DNA of 64,000 bases from Acanthosepion esculentum. Taxonomy: Eukaryota; Mollusca; Cephalopoda; Sepiida; Sepiidae. The stretch lies in NCBI GenBank assembly GCA_964036315.1, contig OZ038492.1, forward strand, positions 43,260,522 through 43,324,521. Reading direction: 5' to 3'. The position numbers and the translations under genes are program-made. Below the pieces are notes generated by a model. The model worked only from the letters and a program-made list of their open reading frames with translations, did no database searches and had not been told where the DNA came from. The first letter of the stretch is position 1. Every line of letters begins with the position of its first letter. Shown piece by piece: positions 11,490-24,289 of this stretch.

Positions 11490-12106
11490 TCAAATATTCG
11501 CATATTCCTCTTCTTTAAATCTTTCAAGTCTGCTCATTAGACTGTTTCGGTTGGCTTCACTTTCTTTCAAAAACTGATAGAAACTATCAAGCAGCTCATA
11601 CAGCCTGTCCACCTGGTTATAAGTGTCATACAGCCTGTCCACCTGGTTATAAGTGTCATACAGACTGTCCACCTGGTTATAAGTGTCATACTGACTGTCC
11701 ACCTGGTTATAAGTGTCATACAGCCTGTCCACCTGGTTATAAGTGTCATAAAGCCTGTCCACCTGGTTATAAGTGTCATACAGACTGTCCACCTGGTTAT
11801 AAGTGTCATAAAGCCTGTCCACCTGGTTATAAGTGTCATAAAGCCTGTCCACCTGGTTATAAGTGTCATACAGACTGTCCACTTGGTTATGAGTGTCATA
11901 CAGCCTGTCCACCTGGTTATAAGTGTCATACAGCCTGTCCACCTGGTTATAAGTGTCATACAGACTGTCCACCTGGTTATAAGTGTCATACAGACTGTTC
12001 ACCTGGTTATAAGTGTCATACAGACTGTCCACCTGGTTATAAGTGTCATACAGACTGTCCACCTGGTTATAAGTGTCATACAGACTGTCCACCTGGTTAT
12101 AAGTGT
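11490..12106 (-). other. Open frame across the 30-bp minisatellite (coding status doubtful)
   Basis: One minus-strand frame stays open from about 12106 to a stop at 11490. It gives ~17 copies of the decapeptide D(S/R)LYDTYNQV followed by a unique, charged, probably helical tail ending 'FKEEEYANI'. There is no ATG in the repeat part of this frame, so translation could only start upstream through splicing. The minus-strand sequence just before it (TTGTTCTTTAAG then GT) loosely resembles a splice acceptor. A 30-bp unit keeps frame by arithmetic: at least two other frames are also open through the array. The openness is therefore weak evidence. I recognise no family. Confidence 0.25.
11601..12106. 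repeat. 30-bp minisatellite, about 17 units
   Basis: Sixteen full 30-bp units from 11601 to 12080 plus 26 bp more. The unit is CAGACTGTCCACCTGGTTAT followed by AAGTGTCATA. No unit has an indel. Nearly all variation is at two positions (CAGA/CAGC/AAGC/CTGA before CTGTCC), with one ACTTGG/GAGTG variant near 11882-11892. This uniformity suggests recent unequal exchange. Confidence 0.98.
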
Positions 12107-12640
12107 GACCTTAAAGAACAATTCCTCGCATTTTTCCTTCATCTGTCATGTGTACGGGTCGCTACTTCATATTTTAGACAGTTTGGAACAGATAGATACT
12201 TTTGCGCATAGCATTTCTCGAAGAAGATTCTGCATTTTGGGTGGAGGATATTAGTTGATTGTTTTGCTTGTTTTTGTTTACCAGAATATCAACTCATATT
12301 TATTAAATCCCGAAATCTAAATGTGAAAACTTAAATTTTATAATTAATTCGAGAGAATGAGAATATTTCATGATTAAGTTGTAATTACTTAGCTGCATTT
12401 TTTAAAAATTATTTGACAAAATCTAACAAGGTGTGCAAACGTGTTTCTCCTTACAAGAAATGAGATCAATCTTAGCAAATTTATATTTGTTTTATTCCTT
12501 TTCCTTTTTTTGACAGTGAAATGCCAGGTCTTTATGCAATAAAATGTATTGATTTTCATTTTACTATAAAAAATATACCGTTGGTTATTTTTCTATAAAA
12601 TGTATTGTTGGTATTTTACTAGTTATTGAAGTCTAGAACG
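12107..12640. other. Unassigned AT-rich sequence
   Basis: No gene recognised. Confidence 0.45.
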
Positions 12641-12735
12641 ACCTCTTAATTTCTGTTGTTCCCAGGTCCATCCTGTCCTGAGGTGTTAGTACCTATTACG
12701 GTCCCAACTATGAACAAATAGTGAACAAAAACAAA
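12636..12735 (+). repeat. Dispersed repeat, copy 1 (second copy near 48.85 kb)
   Basis: About 90 bp, including ACCTCTTAAT, TGTTGTTCCCA and AAATAGTGAAC, recurs in the same orientation at 48846-48940. No function seen. Confidence 0.65.
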
Positions 12736-12769
12736 ACACTATGAGAGTATGAAAATTCATTTTTATCGT

Positions 12770-13310
12770 AAAATTAACAGATGGTCTAGTGCCCCCGCTG
12801 TACGTCTCGAGGTTCTCAAAAAAATCCAGAGACGAATATGTAATGTGATAGGTCCTGATCAGGCATCTATTCTACAGTCGCATTCTCACAGACGTGCTGT
12901 GGTTTCCCTCTGTCTCTTCTACAAGTATTTTCACGGCAACTGTTAACTGTTCCGACGAGCTACTTTCGCTGGTTCACAGAATGCATGCATTTAAGCGAGC
13001 TACTAGGTTGGCATTTCGGTCCTACCCTTTCGCTGTCGAAACTGCTAAATGTAACCGTCTATTCTACTCAAACATCTTCTTCTCTTCCGTCTGTGGAACT
13101 CCCTTCCTCTTGCTTGATTCCCCGATAATTATAATATTCATATATTCAAATGTAATGTCAATCGACATATGATACCTTGATCTTGTTCCCCGTCCTTCTT
13201 TGTATCCTTTCCCCAAACATGCCTCTTTACTCTTGTTCTCAATCCTCTGTAACCCCTTACGTGCTAGTGGCACTTCCGCCTTGCTCGGGGTGAATTGGTG
13301 TAAATATATT
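12770..13310 (+). pseudogene. LINE-A 3' end
   Basis: Plus-strand pieces give 'VLKKIQRRICNVIGPDQAS', 'SHRRAVVSLCLFYKYFHGNC' (one frameshift), 'SDELLSLVHRMHAFKRATRL' and an F-S-V-C-G-T-P-F-L stretch matching the family's 'PRTARLWNSLPxxxFP' region. It closes with the 3'-terminal block around 13250-13292 (CCTTGCTCGGGGTGAA). The reading frame breaks several times. This is one of the clearer copies and helps to define the family tail. Confidence 0.85.
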
Positions 13311-13369
13311 TAAAAGCAGAATGACCCAAAAAACATTGTATCTGTAGTTGAAGCCATATAATTGTATTC

Positions 13370-13420
13370 AGAATATTTAGATTTCAGCAATAAATACCCC
13401 ATAAAGATTGATATGTGTTG
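13370..13420 (+). repeat. SINE-tail-like fragment
   Basis: The sequence around 'AATAAATACCCCATAAAGATTG' resembles the 3' tails at 49.14, 49.32 and 51.27 kb. Confidence 0.4.
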
Positions 13421-13540
13421 CGGGAGTATGCTGGTCGGGTGTTTAGGTGGAAAACATGTGTATCCCGGAATCATGTTTATCGCACAACATAAATGGTGTA
13501 CTTGCATGCATGTCCGAGTAATAAAATACAAAAAAAACTA

Positions 13541-13660
<120 letters not shown>

Positions 13661-13720
13661 AGACAGGAAGAGTGTAGAAGATCAAATATAGATCAAGTAT
13701 GGATAGAAATCCGACAAAAT

Positions 13721-13883
13721 GATAGGATAAAGAACAAGTATGAAACAGATCTTAATCTAACATGTTTGACTTTATTAAGGCTTCGTCAGAGATCAAGATA
13801 CAAAGAATATTGATCTCTGACGAAGCCTTAATAAAATGAAACATTAGATTAAAATCTGTTTCCTACTTGTTCTTTATCTTATC
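13721..13883. repeat. Foldback repeat, ~75-bp arms
   Basis: The left arm begins GATAGGATAAAGAACAAGTA and the right arm ends TACTTGTTCTTTATCTTATC. The arms meet around GGCTTCGTCAGAGATCAA and its reverse complement with a loop of about 10-15 nt. A few mismatches are present. Confidence 0.9.
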
Positions 13884-13897
13884 ATTCATAAATATTT

Positions 13898-14040
13898 ATA
13901 TATATATATATATATATATATTTCTAAGTATTATATAATTTGTAATATTCAAAAATTATCTATTATTTGTTTATTTTAAAATTACTAGCTTAGAGAGAGA
14001 GAGAGAGAGAGAGAGATTGAGAGAGAAAGAGAGAGAGATG
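13898..14040. repeat. (TA)n and (GA)n tracts
   Basis: TA at 13898-13921 and interrupted GA at 13992-14038. Confidence 0.9.
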
Positions 14041-14084
14041 TTACGATTTTTTTAAAATCAAATATTTTATCTTAAAATAGTGAA

Positions 14085-14290
14085 CACGCGAGAGTGGTTT
14101 AATAGTGGTTACGCATATGATGCAGGTTCGATTCCTACCGAAGAACGCAGATTTTCTCGAAAATTCAGGCTGGTAATTGTAATTAATACTGTTTCATTAA
14201 AGAACAGACCATTTACTTAAATAAGTGTACCCATAAAAAATAACGTATAAAGAGAAAATATATTAAAATAATTGTCGTGTTTTATGAGCA
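14085..14290 (+). mobile_element. tRNA-derived SINE (family 2)
   Basis: The head (about 14085-14150) has GTGGTTACGCATATGATGC and a B-box-like GGTTCGATTCCTACCG. The body includes TTTTCTCGAAAATTCAGGC and the tail ATAACGTATA...AAAATATATTAAAATA. The same order recurs at 63420-63655. Confidence 0.75.
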
Positions 14291-14760
14291 TAATAGAGAT
14301 TTTGCAAAATAACTTTAAATTTTTGGTTACACCCTCAATCTTCGTTAGTGAATTTTACTTTTTATATTTTTGACGCCGGAAATCAATCGAGAAATGTCAT
14401 TAATGGAAATTGTTACAATCGGATATGAGTGAAATATTAATAAAGAATTCAAATGTAAAATATAAAGATGAAAACGGAAATTAAAATAATAAATAATTAA
14501 ATGAGAAAGAAAATGTAGAGAGAATTCATATCAATGTATATATTGCCAAAGTGTTTATGCGATATAAAATAATAATAATAATATTTGAAAAAACAATAGA
14601 GATAATAATTACAACTACTACTAATAATAATCACAGTAATTGTGAGTAATAATATTAATAATAGTGATATAATTAGTAGTAGTCCTAAAACTAAATACAT
14701 ATATTTTTTTTATGCGTTATTTTTATAGATAAAAATGTGTTGAATGTCCGAGAAATTTGA
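14291..14760. other. Unassigned AT-rich sequence
   Basis: Very AT-rich, with an AATAAT-rich stretch at 14570-14690. No gene seen. Confidence 0.5.
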
Positions 14761-14764
14761 TAAT

Positions 14765-14870
14765 AAATGTACGTACTGCGACAGGACTCGAACCTGTAGC
14801 CTACACAGAACCATCATATGGCTTGACGTGCTATACTATTTAGCTAGAGTGGAAGCGTCTGGTTACAAGG
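14765..14870 (-). mobile_element. tRNA-like SINE head (family 2 type)
   Basis: The minus strand reads TAGCTAAATAGTATAGCACG (A-box region) and CAGGTTCGAGTCCTGTCGC (B box). This matches the head at 63430-63520 closely. Confidence 0.7.
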
Positions 14871-14924
14871 TCACATTATTGCTTATAAGTATATATGACA
14901 ATTCCGTGTTGCTTTACAGGTTCG

Positions 14925-14987
14925 ATACATACATACATACATACCTACATGCATACATACATACAAACATATATATATATAATAAAC

Positions 14988-15047
<60 letters not shown>

Positions 15048-15105
15048 ATTTTACACACACACACAAACACATATATATATATAAACATTGTACATATATA
15101 TATAT
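14925..15105. repeat. (CATA)n/(TA)n/(CA)n microsatellite cluster
   Basis: CATA repeats (14927-14968), TA tracts (14997-15043 and 15071-15108) and a short CA run. Frames that read Ile-Tyr-Ile-Tyr here are artefacts. Confidence 0.95.
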
Positions 15106-15159
15106 ATATTATTCTTTACTATGCATATTTTATTATAAAATACAATATGTAATTACTAC

Positions 15160-16673
15160 TATTAAAAAAATTAGGATGAATACAAATAGACATACAAGAG
15201 TGCAATATATAAATTGTACGTACCTAATCTAGGTTCAACGATAAAATAATTAAAAATACAGCTTAATTAGTCGTTATAATTGAAAAAAATGTAATAATTG
15301 CGAATAGTTCATTCTTTGTTTAATTCAAATAGGTCTGTGTTAAGTTTGAGAATTTAATTGCTATCGAATTTCGAAAGAATGCTTAGTGAATTAAAAGAAT
15401 CGTCTAGGCGAATGCATCTAATATTTTGTATACCATGTGTATAGTTGAGTTGAAATGTGCCATAATAAAATGATCAGAGTTGTTTCTAATTATCTTTGGT
15501 CAGAACCGAAATTCAGAGCACGTCTTATCACCGTTGTTGTCTTTGTCACATATATTGCAGAAAATAACGTAAACAATGATATAGCTACAACAGCATTGAA
15601 TCGCTTTACTTTTACTTTCGTAGCTAGAGAATGCAAGTTCTTTCTTCGGTAGTTATATGCTTATAAAATTGGCACCTTTGTTTATTGTTTGTAAAATTAC
15701 CTTTGAGAACATTCTTACACACGCGCGCACACACAAACACGCACACGCGCGTGCGCACATATACAAATCGCTATCGGCAGAGTACGGGCGTATTCAACAT
15801 TTAATAATTTTGCGGCAATAAGCGCTTAAAGGTTTTAGGCAGGTTTGACCAACATTTCTTCTCATGGTTACCCGTAAGGAATTGTAAATGTACGACTACC
15901 TTACACTTAAGTAAAATAATAACAATAATAATATTTATTAAGAATTTATGAAGAGGAAATATCAAGTTTTACGGAGACATTGTTGACAAATATGTATTTA
16001 GTTACATATTTTGTTGGGGATTTTTCATTTTCTTCTTTGTTATTGGCATCATTTTAGAAAACTTAGACTGCAGTCCTAAGTTGAACAAACTGGAGCTATT
16101 TTGTTTACAGTTTGTTACCTCTTTTTTCCATTGTTGTTTTTAGATCGCATTCTTCCAATCATTTTCATAGGCAACAGAGAAATTCCTAAATCTAGAATGA
16201 TCTTACTCCATTTAAAATATACAGCCGTAAAAAGAAATATTTATTGTTTTCACTATAATTATGCAACAATAATGCAATGATATTCCGCAGAAAATCTACG
16301 GTTTATGTTATTTCCTGTCATTGCATGGTTACGAATGATAAAGCTAAATTGGGCTTGAAATAATGTTTAATCGACTCTAATTTTTTGTAAAATATTTAGA
16401 TATGATATAATGAATAATTTGAAGTGAAAAAGCAATATGCGATTTTTTTAAGACACCCTCCTCTGCGGAACGCGTTGTATATAGTAGGTATCGGTTTAAC
16501 GCACGAGATAAAGCTAGCATTCTGCTTGGTCAAAATTCATTTCTTTTTGTGCTGAGACCCGCAGCAGGACGTAACGTAACGTGATGTAAAGGCGGTATTT
16601 TTTTTTATATACATTTGAGGAAATATATATGTATGTATATATATATATATCTATTATGTGGTACGTGATCAAT
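15160..16673. other. Unassigned sequence with an alternating purine-pyrimidine run
   Basis: No gene recognised. 15719-15765 is a CA/CG alternating run (ACACGCGCGCACACAC...), the kind of sequence that can adopt Z-DNA. Confidence 0.5.
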
Positions 16674-16955
16674 TTATATAACATAAATCATTCTTATCAC
16701 TCCTGCTAACAACATTTAATAATAAAATATAATCAACATCATATCCGTTACTGAATGGTACGATCCTTGTTTATAAATTCTGGTGTAGAAAAATAAGACC
16801 ACTAAACACCAGAATTTATGAAAACAAGGATCGTACCATTCAGTAACGGATATGATGTTGATTATATTTTATTATTAAATGTTGTTAGCAGGAGTGATTC
16901 TTGCCATAATTAGCTTCATTATTTGTTATTCGTATGAATGATTTATGTTATATAT
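16674..16955. repeat. Foldback repeat, ~110-130-bp arms
   Basis: The left arm runs from TATATAACATAAATCATTC to the segment ending AAATTCTGGTGT. The right arm returns from ACACCAGAATTTATG to GAATGATTTATGTTATATA. The right arm carries ~40 nt that the left arm lacks. The shared core GATCCTTGTTT also occurs near 45.57 kb. Confidence 0.9.
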
Positions 16956-17189
16956 CTATATGCCGCAACAATCATCAGTTCTAAGAAGGCTGACCTAGCA
17001 TTATGATGACTTAAAAAAGTCGAAAGCGTGGAACTCATTTATTGCAGTTCTTTTTTTTACGAAATGAACTTGGCACAATTTCTTACAGAATTTCCTCCTT
17101 GTCGGATAATGATTATTCGTAATTTGGAAAACCTGATGAGTAAAATTAATCAATACAAAATGTCTGTTGATTTTAATATATACATACAA

Positions 17190-17226
17190 ACGCACACACT
17201 CACACACACGCGCGCGCGTACACACA

Positions 17227-17295
<69 letters not shown>
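17190..17295. repeat. (CA/CG)n(TA)n(TG)n compound microsatellite
   Basis: CA/CG alternation, a TA tract and a TG tract are arranged symmetrically, so the block is itself nearly self-complementary. Confidence 0.95.
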
Positions 17296-18355
17296 TGGTT
17301 GCGGGAGTGTACTCTGTCGGATCAAGCATAAAAAACTGTTCGATTATTTGTTTTGGAAAATTGGGCCGAAGCGAGATGTTTTCAGCACAAATCATCATAT
17401 AATATGGCTTAAATTTGGTCATGGTTGAAGTTGGGTCTAACACTTTTATGTAATTATAAACGTGGATTTAATTTGCCAGGTACATTGTGTAATTTTCACC
17501 CTTACGTCGCCGAGAATCGTTTGAATCCATTTCTTTACATATACAGACCCATCCGTTTTAGTCTTGAATCATCACCCTCACACGCACACGCGTGCCCACG
17601 CCATTGTGGTCGAGACAGAAAGGGACTGAAAAATGTGGTTGTTAGCGCAAAAACATAAAAACATTCAGAATTACTGCTTGAAATCGTAAATAGATTTATC
17701 TTAACATTTACCTACAAATTAATAATTCGTTGCCAAATTTACACTGTTAACTTAAGTTGGTTAAATGCTATGGCGTTGGCAAAAGCAAAACTAAATTTAG
17801 ATGTAGACCTGTAAGCTGGGAACTAATTAATTCAGAATATTAACCGTTGTGCGTATGGTAATTCTGATTTTCCTTATATTTCAGGTGTGATTTGTGGTCA
17901 ACAATTAAGTTGGCCACAAGTATTTATCTTTTTCTATGGATTTCTGTGTCTCGCTGAATGCTGGTGAAACAGATCATTTGTTTCGTTTCAGATTCGCAAA
18001 GAGTTTAGTCAACCTCTAAAAAATTAGCATAGTGCTAGGAAAACCACCAATTCTCTTGCTTGCCAATAATCTTGGAACCAACATGAAGGAATTTACTGAA
18101 ATTGGCCTCTTGTATTTACCCAAAAGATAGCAACTTCTTTGCCATCGTTTCAGCTTGAGATTGGCAGAAATTTGGAGAATTAAAAAGTAGTAAACTTAAC
18201 ACTTAAGAAAACTCCTCGGTTCAAAGCTAAGTTGATATTCGGGAAGGTGTCTACAGATAAATAAATATATTGATAGGATAGTGACAATATATTATTTGTA
18301 AACATCGGGAAGTAAGAAGTACCGAACTACTAGGTATTATTTTTTACTATTGTTC
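17296..18355. other. Unassigned sequence
   Basis: No gene or repeat family recognised. Confidence 0.45.
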
Positions 18356-18359
18356 ACTC

Positions 18360-18605
18360 AGTACAAGGCACAAGAGGGACTAAACGGAGTGTTACTAAAT
18401 GAGGTAGTTCTAAGTATTTACAAATGGAGAGCAAGACGTTCATATTATGGAGATATGTAGGATAGGTTGCGTTTGACACTACAGTGATCAGGGAAGCATA
18501 CTCTCGGGAGATTGTTCCACATTGAAATATTCTGAGGAAGAAACTGTCTGAGTGGAACTTCCTCATCACCAATGGAACACAATGGGAATGGGCATAAGTA
18601 TCTTT
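18360..18605 (-). pseudogene. Possible LINE RT C-terminal fragment
   Basis: A minus-strand frame gives 'RKFHSDSFFLRIFQCGTISRE', which resembles the 'H-SFLPRTxxLWNxLPxE' motif near the C-terminus of many LINE proteins but with the W-N-x-L-P core altered. No other domain is visible. It differs from LINE-A copies in the window, so it may belong to another family. Confidence 0.4.
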
Positions 18606-18663
18606 CATAGAATGACATGAATAAACTAACTTAACTAGTTTGGTAGATAGGTCGAAATGTAAC

Positions 18664-18741
<78 letters not shown>

Positions 18742-18793
18742 TGAAAAGACCTAGGTTAGATAGATAGATAGATAGATATGAAAAGACCTAGGT

Positions 18794-18867
<74 letters not shown>
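18664..18867. repeat. (GATA)n microsatellite with 38-bp internal duplication
   Basis: GATA repeats are interrupted twice by ATGAAAAGACCTAGGTTAGA at 18741 and 18778. Confidence 0.97.
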
Positions 18868-19089
18868 TGAATACATGGAGTTGACAAAGAGAGATATGTA
18901 CCGACTGAAATATATGAAAAGCTTTCAGACATCTGAACTTAAATAGATATGTAGAAAGAATGAAAGAAACAAACAAAGAAAGGGTGAGGCATTAAAAAAG
19001 TTGCAAACATCTGAATATAGATAGATAAGTAGATCTGAACAGACCGAGATTAACTCTATGTCACTAACAATAACTCAGTAGATCTTGAC

Positions 19090-21330
19090 AAAATTGTTTG
19101 TATATTCTTTGAATTCTTCATTATGTTAGACTTTCTAATCAAGCTAACCGTTTCGTTTTGTTCTACATTTAGTTTTGTTTTAAGCAAGATTCAACACCAA
19201 TCTGGAATCTTTTGTAAAACGATAGTGGGCTGTTCGGGTGAATCTAAAACAATTATCTGAATATGTTAAGAAAACTGTTTTACATTTGAGAAAACCTTTT
19301 TTCGTTATTTTCTGCCGTTCTAAACGTTACTCTTTCATTTCGGTAATATTTTCTTCGAATAGATTCCCTCCTGCTTTTGATTTTTCCTGTTTCATAAATT
19401 TTTTCTCTTTTTCAATTATACTGTGATTTTGACTTGGACATTTTCTACCGAAATTTTTCCTTTCATTTTTTTAAAAAAGTTTTACCTTTCGTTTTTCATA
19501 TTTAACACTTTCGTTCTCTAATCAGTAAACACGATTTCCTCGTTTCTCTGTTTGCTTAATTCATCTGATGTTTTCTTTGTTCTCTTTTTTGTATCAATGA
19601 TTATTTTCCATTCACGTGTTCTCTCGTGTTTAGCTTATTCTAAAATCACTTGTTATCTTTGATTTTTACGTTTTTAATTCATTATATTATTTTGGGATTT
19701 CATTACGTTTTCTTCAAATCGACAACATATTTATTTCTGTTTTTCTATCTTACTTCTGTTTTTTCTCAAATTGTTTTTATTTATCTCTCTCGATTTCTCT
19801 CTTTATATCTACTTTTTTTTAAAAAAAGCTGACGTAACCCTTACGTTTTCAACTTTCACCAAACGGCTTCCTCTCTACCTTAGTCGATGTCCTCTCACTT
19901 GTCGGTTCACATTGGAATATTTCTCTTGGCGAAATAAAAGAAAGAAAGGAAAAGTAGTCCACCCAGTCAACCTGTCAATGCAAAGCATCGAAAATCAAAA
20001 TGGATACCGAAGCAACTTTTTTCTTTCCTTACTTTCGTCAAAACAGTTAAAATATGATCTATTGCTTTTTTTTCCTAGGTGGAGAGAAGTTGTAAGAGAC
20101 AGCTGTCACAAGAAACGAATTAGAGGCAGCCGGTGGCAGCTCCTCGCCTAGTTTTCAGGGATTCTTACTTTCGATTGATGCTACAAATCGAACAGGTTAG
20201 ACTCTCAGAAGCCAAGAAATAATCCCAGGTAACGTCAGCTTACATTCTGTCTTCTCTGCCATGATCTATTTTGGCTTTTTTCTTTTTACTTTTCTTTTTC
20301 ATTTTGCTTCAAATATAATTTATAGTATTATACTATTCCTTGTCAGTGCCTTTCATTTCCTTCTGTTTTTCATTCTTTATTTTTGTGTGGTGTATTCTGC
20401 TAAGTTTTCTTACTTTAGTTTGTTATTGGTGATAAATGTTGCTTCTTTTTCGTTATTTCCTGTGTGCTGTTCTATTCTCTAGCCTCTTTTATAGATTTTT
20501 AAATCTTTTATATTAAATGTCATTTTGATTGTCTTTCTTCCTTGCTATTGTTTTTCATTACTCTTTTTACTTTTCGCATTCTTTCCGACTTGCTTACTAG
20601 TCTTTCTCTCTTTTTTTAAATTTGTTGCTTTCTTGTTTTGGTTCTTGTTTTCTTAATTGCTTGCTTTCTAGGATTTACTTTTCGTCTTTCTATATTAGCT
20701 ATGTTTTTCCCGTATTTCTTCCTCGACTTCCTTCCGTTCTTTACTTCGTTTTTACTCATACTTTCTTGCTTTCTTTACACTTTTCTTCGATTTCCTTATT
20801 TATTACATTTTTTCTTTCTTTCTTTATGTCTTCCTTTCTTTGTTTCTTCCTCTCTCTCTTTGGCTTCCGCCCTTCTTCCTTGCCTTCTTTTTAATTTCGT
20901 TCTTGCTTATTTTCCATTTTTTTCTCTTCGTCATTCTTTTTTATTGCTGTTATTATTGCTTCCTTTGCTTTCGGTCCCGCTTTCTTGCTACCTTTCTAGG
21001 CTTTTTGTCTCTTGATTTTTTTTTCTTGCCAGATTTCCTCACGTTCTTTTCTTATTTTTTCAAATTGTCTTTCATGTTTGCAGTGATTTCATTTTCTTTC
21101 TTTTCATGATTATTTCCTTCTTTTCATGCAGTAATTCTTTCTTTCATTTTTTCTTTCTTTTTTCTTTCTTTCACTTTTTCTTTCTTTCACCTATTTTTCT
21201 TCATTTCTTTCTTTCTCTCTGTCATGCTTTCATTCTTAAATATATGTCTTTCTTTTTATTACATCCGTATTTTCTATCTTGTTTACTATATTTACTTTCT
21301 CCTTTTGTTCTCTTCGCTTTAACCTAGTGC
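19090..21330. other. Pyrimidine-rich (T/C) strand-asymmetric region
   Basis: The plus strand is dominated by T and C, most strongly from 20500 to 21240 where CTTT/TTTC motifs are dense. Many overlapping Phe/Leu/Ser-rich frames arise from this composition alone and look like membrane segments. I do not call them genes. Sequence at 19920-20160 is less biased but not recognisable. Confidence 0.7.
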
Positions 21331-21355
21331 ATATATATTTTTTTAAACTAGTGCG

Positions 21356-22735
<1,380 letters not shown>

Positions 22736-22739
22736 TTCA

Positions 22740-23050
22740 TTTCAGAAAGTTAGCCCGATAAGGTACACTGGGCAATTCTTCTGGAGGTTAGAATCGGCTA
22801 TACTGATGGAAGGCAGAAAAGGGTCTCTCAGATAATTAATAGAACGCAGTTTTGTTTTGGAGGCGGTAGATTTAACAAGCCATTCCTTGCCCCAGTTAAC
22901 AGATTTTAGGTCATCATTTGTCAATGTAACCTTATCGAACCGTTCAGAATTATTATTAAGATAGAAGTAAATAGTTATGTCATCATCGGCATGTCTGGCT
23001 GAGAATGTTGTTTATACAGAAACTTTAGAGAGGTAAGAGATCGTCTATCA
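22740..23050 (-). pseudogene. LINE-A RT fragment (palm region)
   Basis: The minus strand gives 'DDLKSVNWGKEWLVKSTASK' then 'TKLRSINYLRDPFLPSISIA', matching the family stretch 'DLESVVDWxKxxLVNFNxSK' seen at 56706-56996. A decayed 'ADD' lies just upstream (about 22975-22995) where the YADD catalytic motif of reverse transcriptase is expected. It is only an internal piece and is not functional. Confidence 0.75.
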
Positions 23051-23749
23051 GAATTTAACTTCTCTCTCTTGGTAGGAAGGGCTATTTTTATTTTTAAAAT
23101 ATTTTAGCATTAATAACAAAAGCACATAGCAAAAATGTGTAATTGTGTTCGAACTTCCAGTTAGTTTGTCAATTTAATATCCAGCAAATCGGTGACCAAA
23201 GTCCCGGAAGTAAATCCTATTTGCATTGCACGCGTAACGATCGACTGGAAGTTGGTCACGCAGCACGCATGCGTACAAGTGAACATGCTATAAAAATAGA
23301 TTATGTAATTAGACAGAGGGGAGTCATTTCCCCATTACGAGACGTCAACTCCAGTTTAGATTAGAAAATACCATTCAGTTATTTTAAGCTTTACTTCTTT
23401 TAATCTTTTAAGAAAAAAGATGAACTTTACTTCAGTTTCAAACAGGTTTAGTGATGCTATAAAACAGATTCCTTCTTTGTTTGTTGGCCTATTGTTCAAA
23501 ACTAAGATTAAATGGAATTGAACAAGAGAAAATAAACAGAAAGAAACTAGGAATTTTTAATAAGAGACAAAAGTAGACTGAATACTCAAGGAATATTAGT
23601 GGTGCTCAAGTAAGACAAAACCAAAGACTGAATTTGTATCATTAATTCTCTCATACACTTTAAGATTTATCACAGGATGAAAAATTTTAATTAAAATAAT
23701 AATATTAATAATATTAATTAAGATATATTAATATAATAATAATTAATTA

Positions 23750-23751
<2 letters not shown>
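23051..23751. other. Unassigned sequence
   Basis: No gene recognised. Confidence 0.45.

Positions 23752-23829
<78 letters not shown>
23752..23829. repeat. (TA)n microsatellite
   Basis: About 78 bp of TA. Confidence 0.97.
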
Positions 23830-23832
<3 letters not shown>

Positions 23833-23931
23833 TATGATTTAGTAAGCGCCACTTATATGTGGCATAAGTTCACAAATCTGAAGTACCCGCTGAGGATCGG
23901 AAACAAAATAATAAATAAAACGTCTACTCAA

Positions 23932-23934
<3 letters not shown>

Positions 23935-24021
<87 letters not shown>
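23935..24021. repeat. (GA)n(GATA)n microsatellite
   Basis: GA repeats to about 23962 followed by GATA repeats. Confidence 0.97.
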
Positions 24022-24289
24022 TAATTAAAATGCATAAATATACTACTTAATAAATAAAGGGAACGTCTAGCCAAATATAAGATATGGAATAAAAATAAGG
24101 CTTGAAGTGATAAAAATCTGTCGGATTGATAAATAAAAATCGATCACTTTACGTACTACACGCTCGGACACATGCACACACACTCGCGCGCACTTTTTAT
24201 TCTGATATAAATTAGCAGTTAACGATACAAAATTATCATGCAACAGCATCATATTTGTTTTCATCAATAAAACCACCAACTCCATTAAT

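Noticed and set aside
11601..12106. CRISPR-like 30-bp repeat array
   Set aside because: There are no spacers: units are directly contiguous, so it is a minisatellite.
17005..17036. Hammerhead-ribozyme-like TGATGACTT...AAGTCGAAAG
   Set aside because: The core lacks the invariant C before UGAUGA, and the GACTT/AAGTC stem would use the wrong bases for the ribozyme's stem II. A chance hairpin is more likely.
19238..21327. Overlapping Phe/Leu-rich frames that look like membrane proteins
   Set aside because: They follow from the pyrimidine-rich strand; neighbouring frames look equally hydrophobic and none has a family signature.
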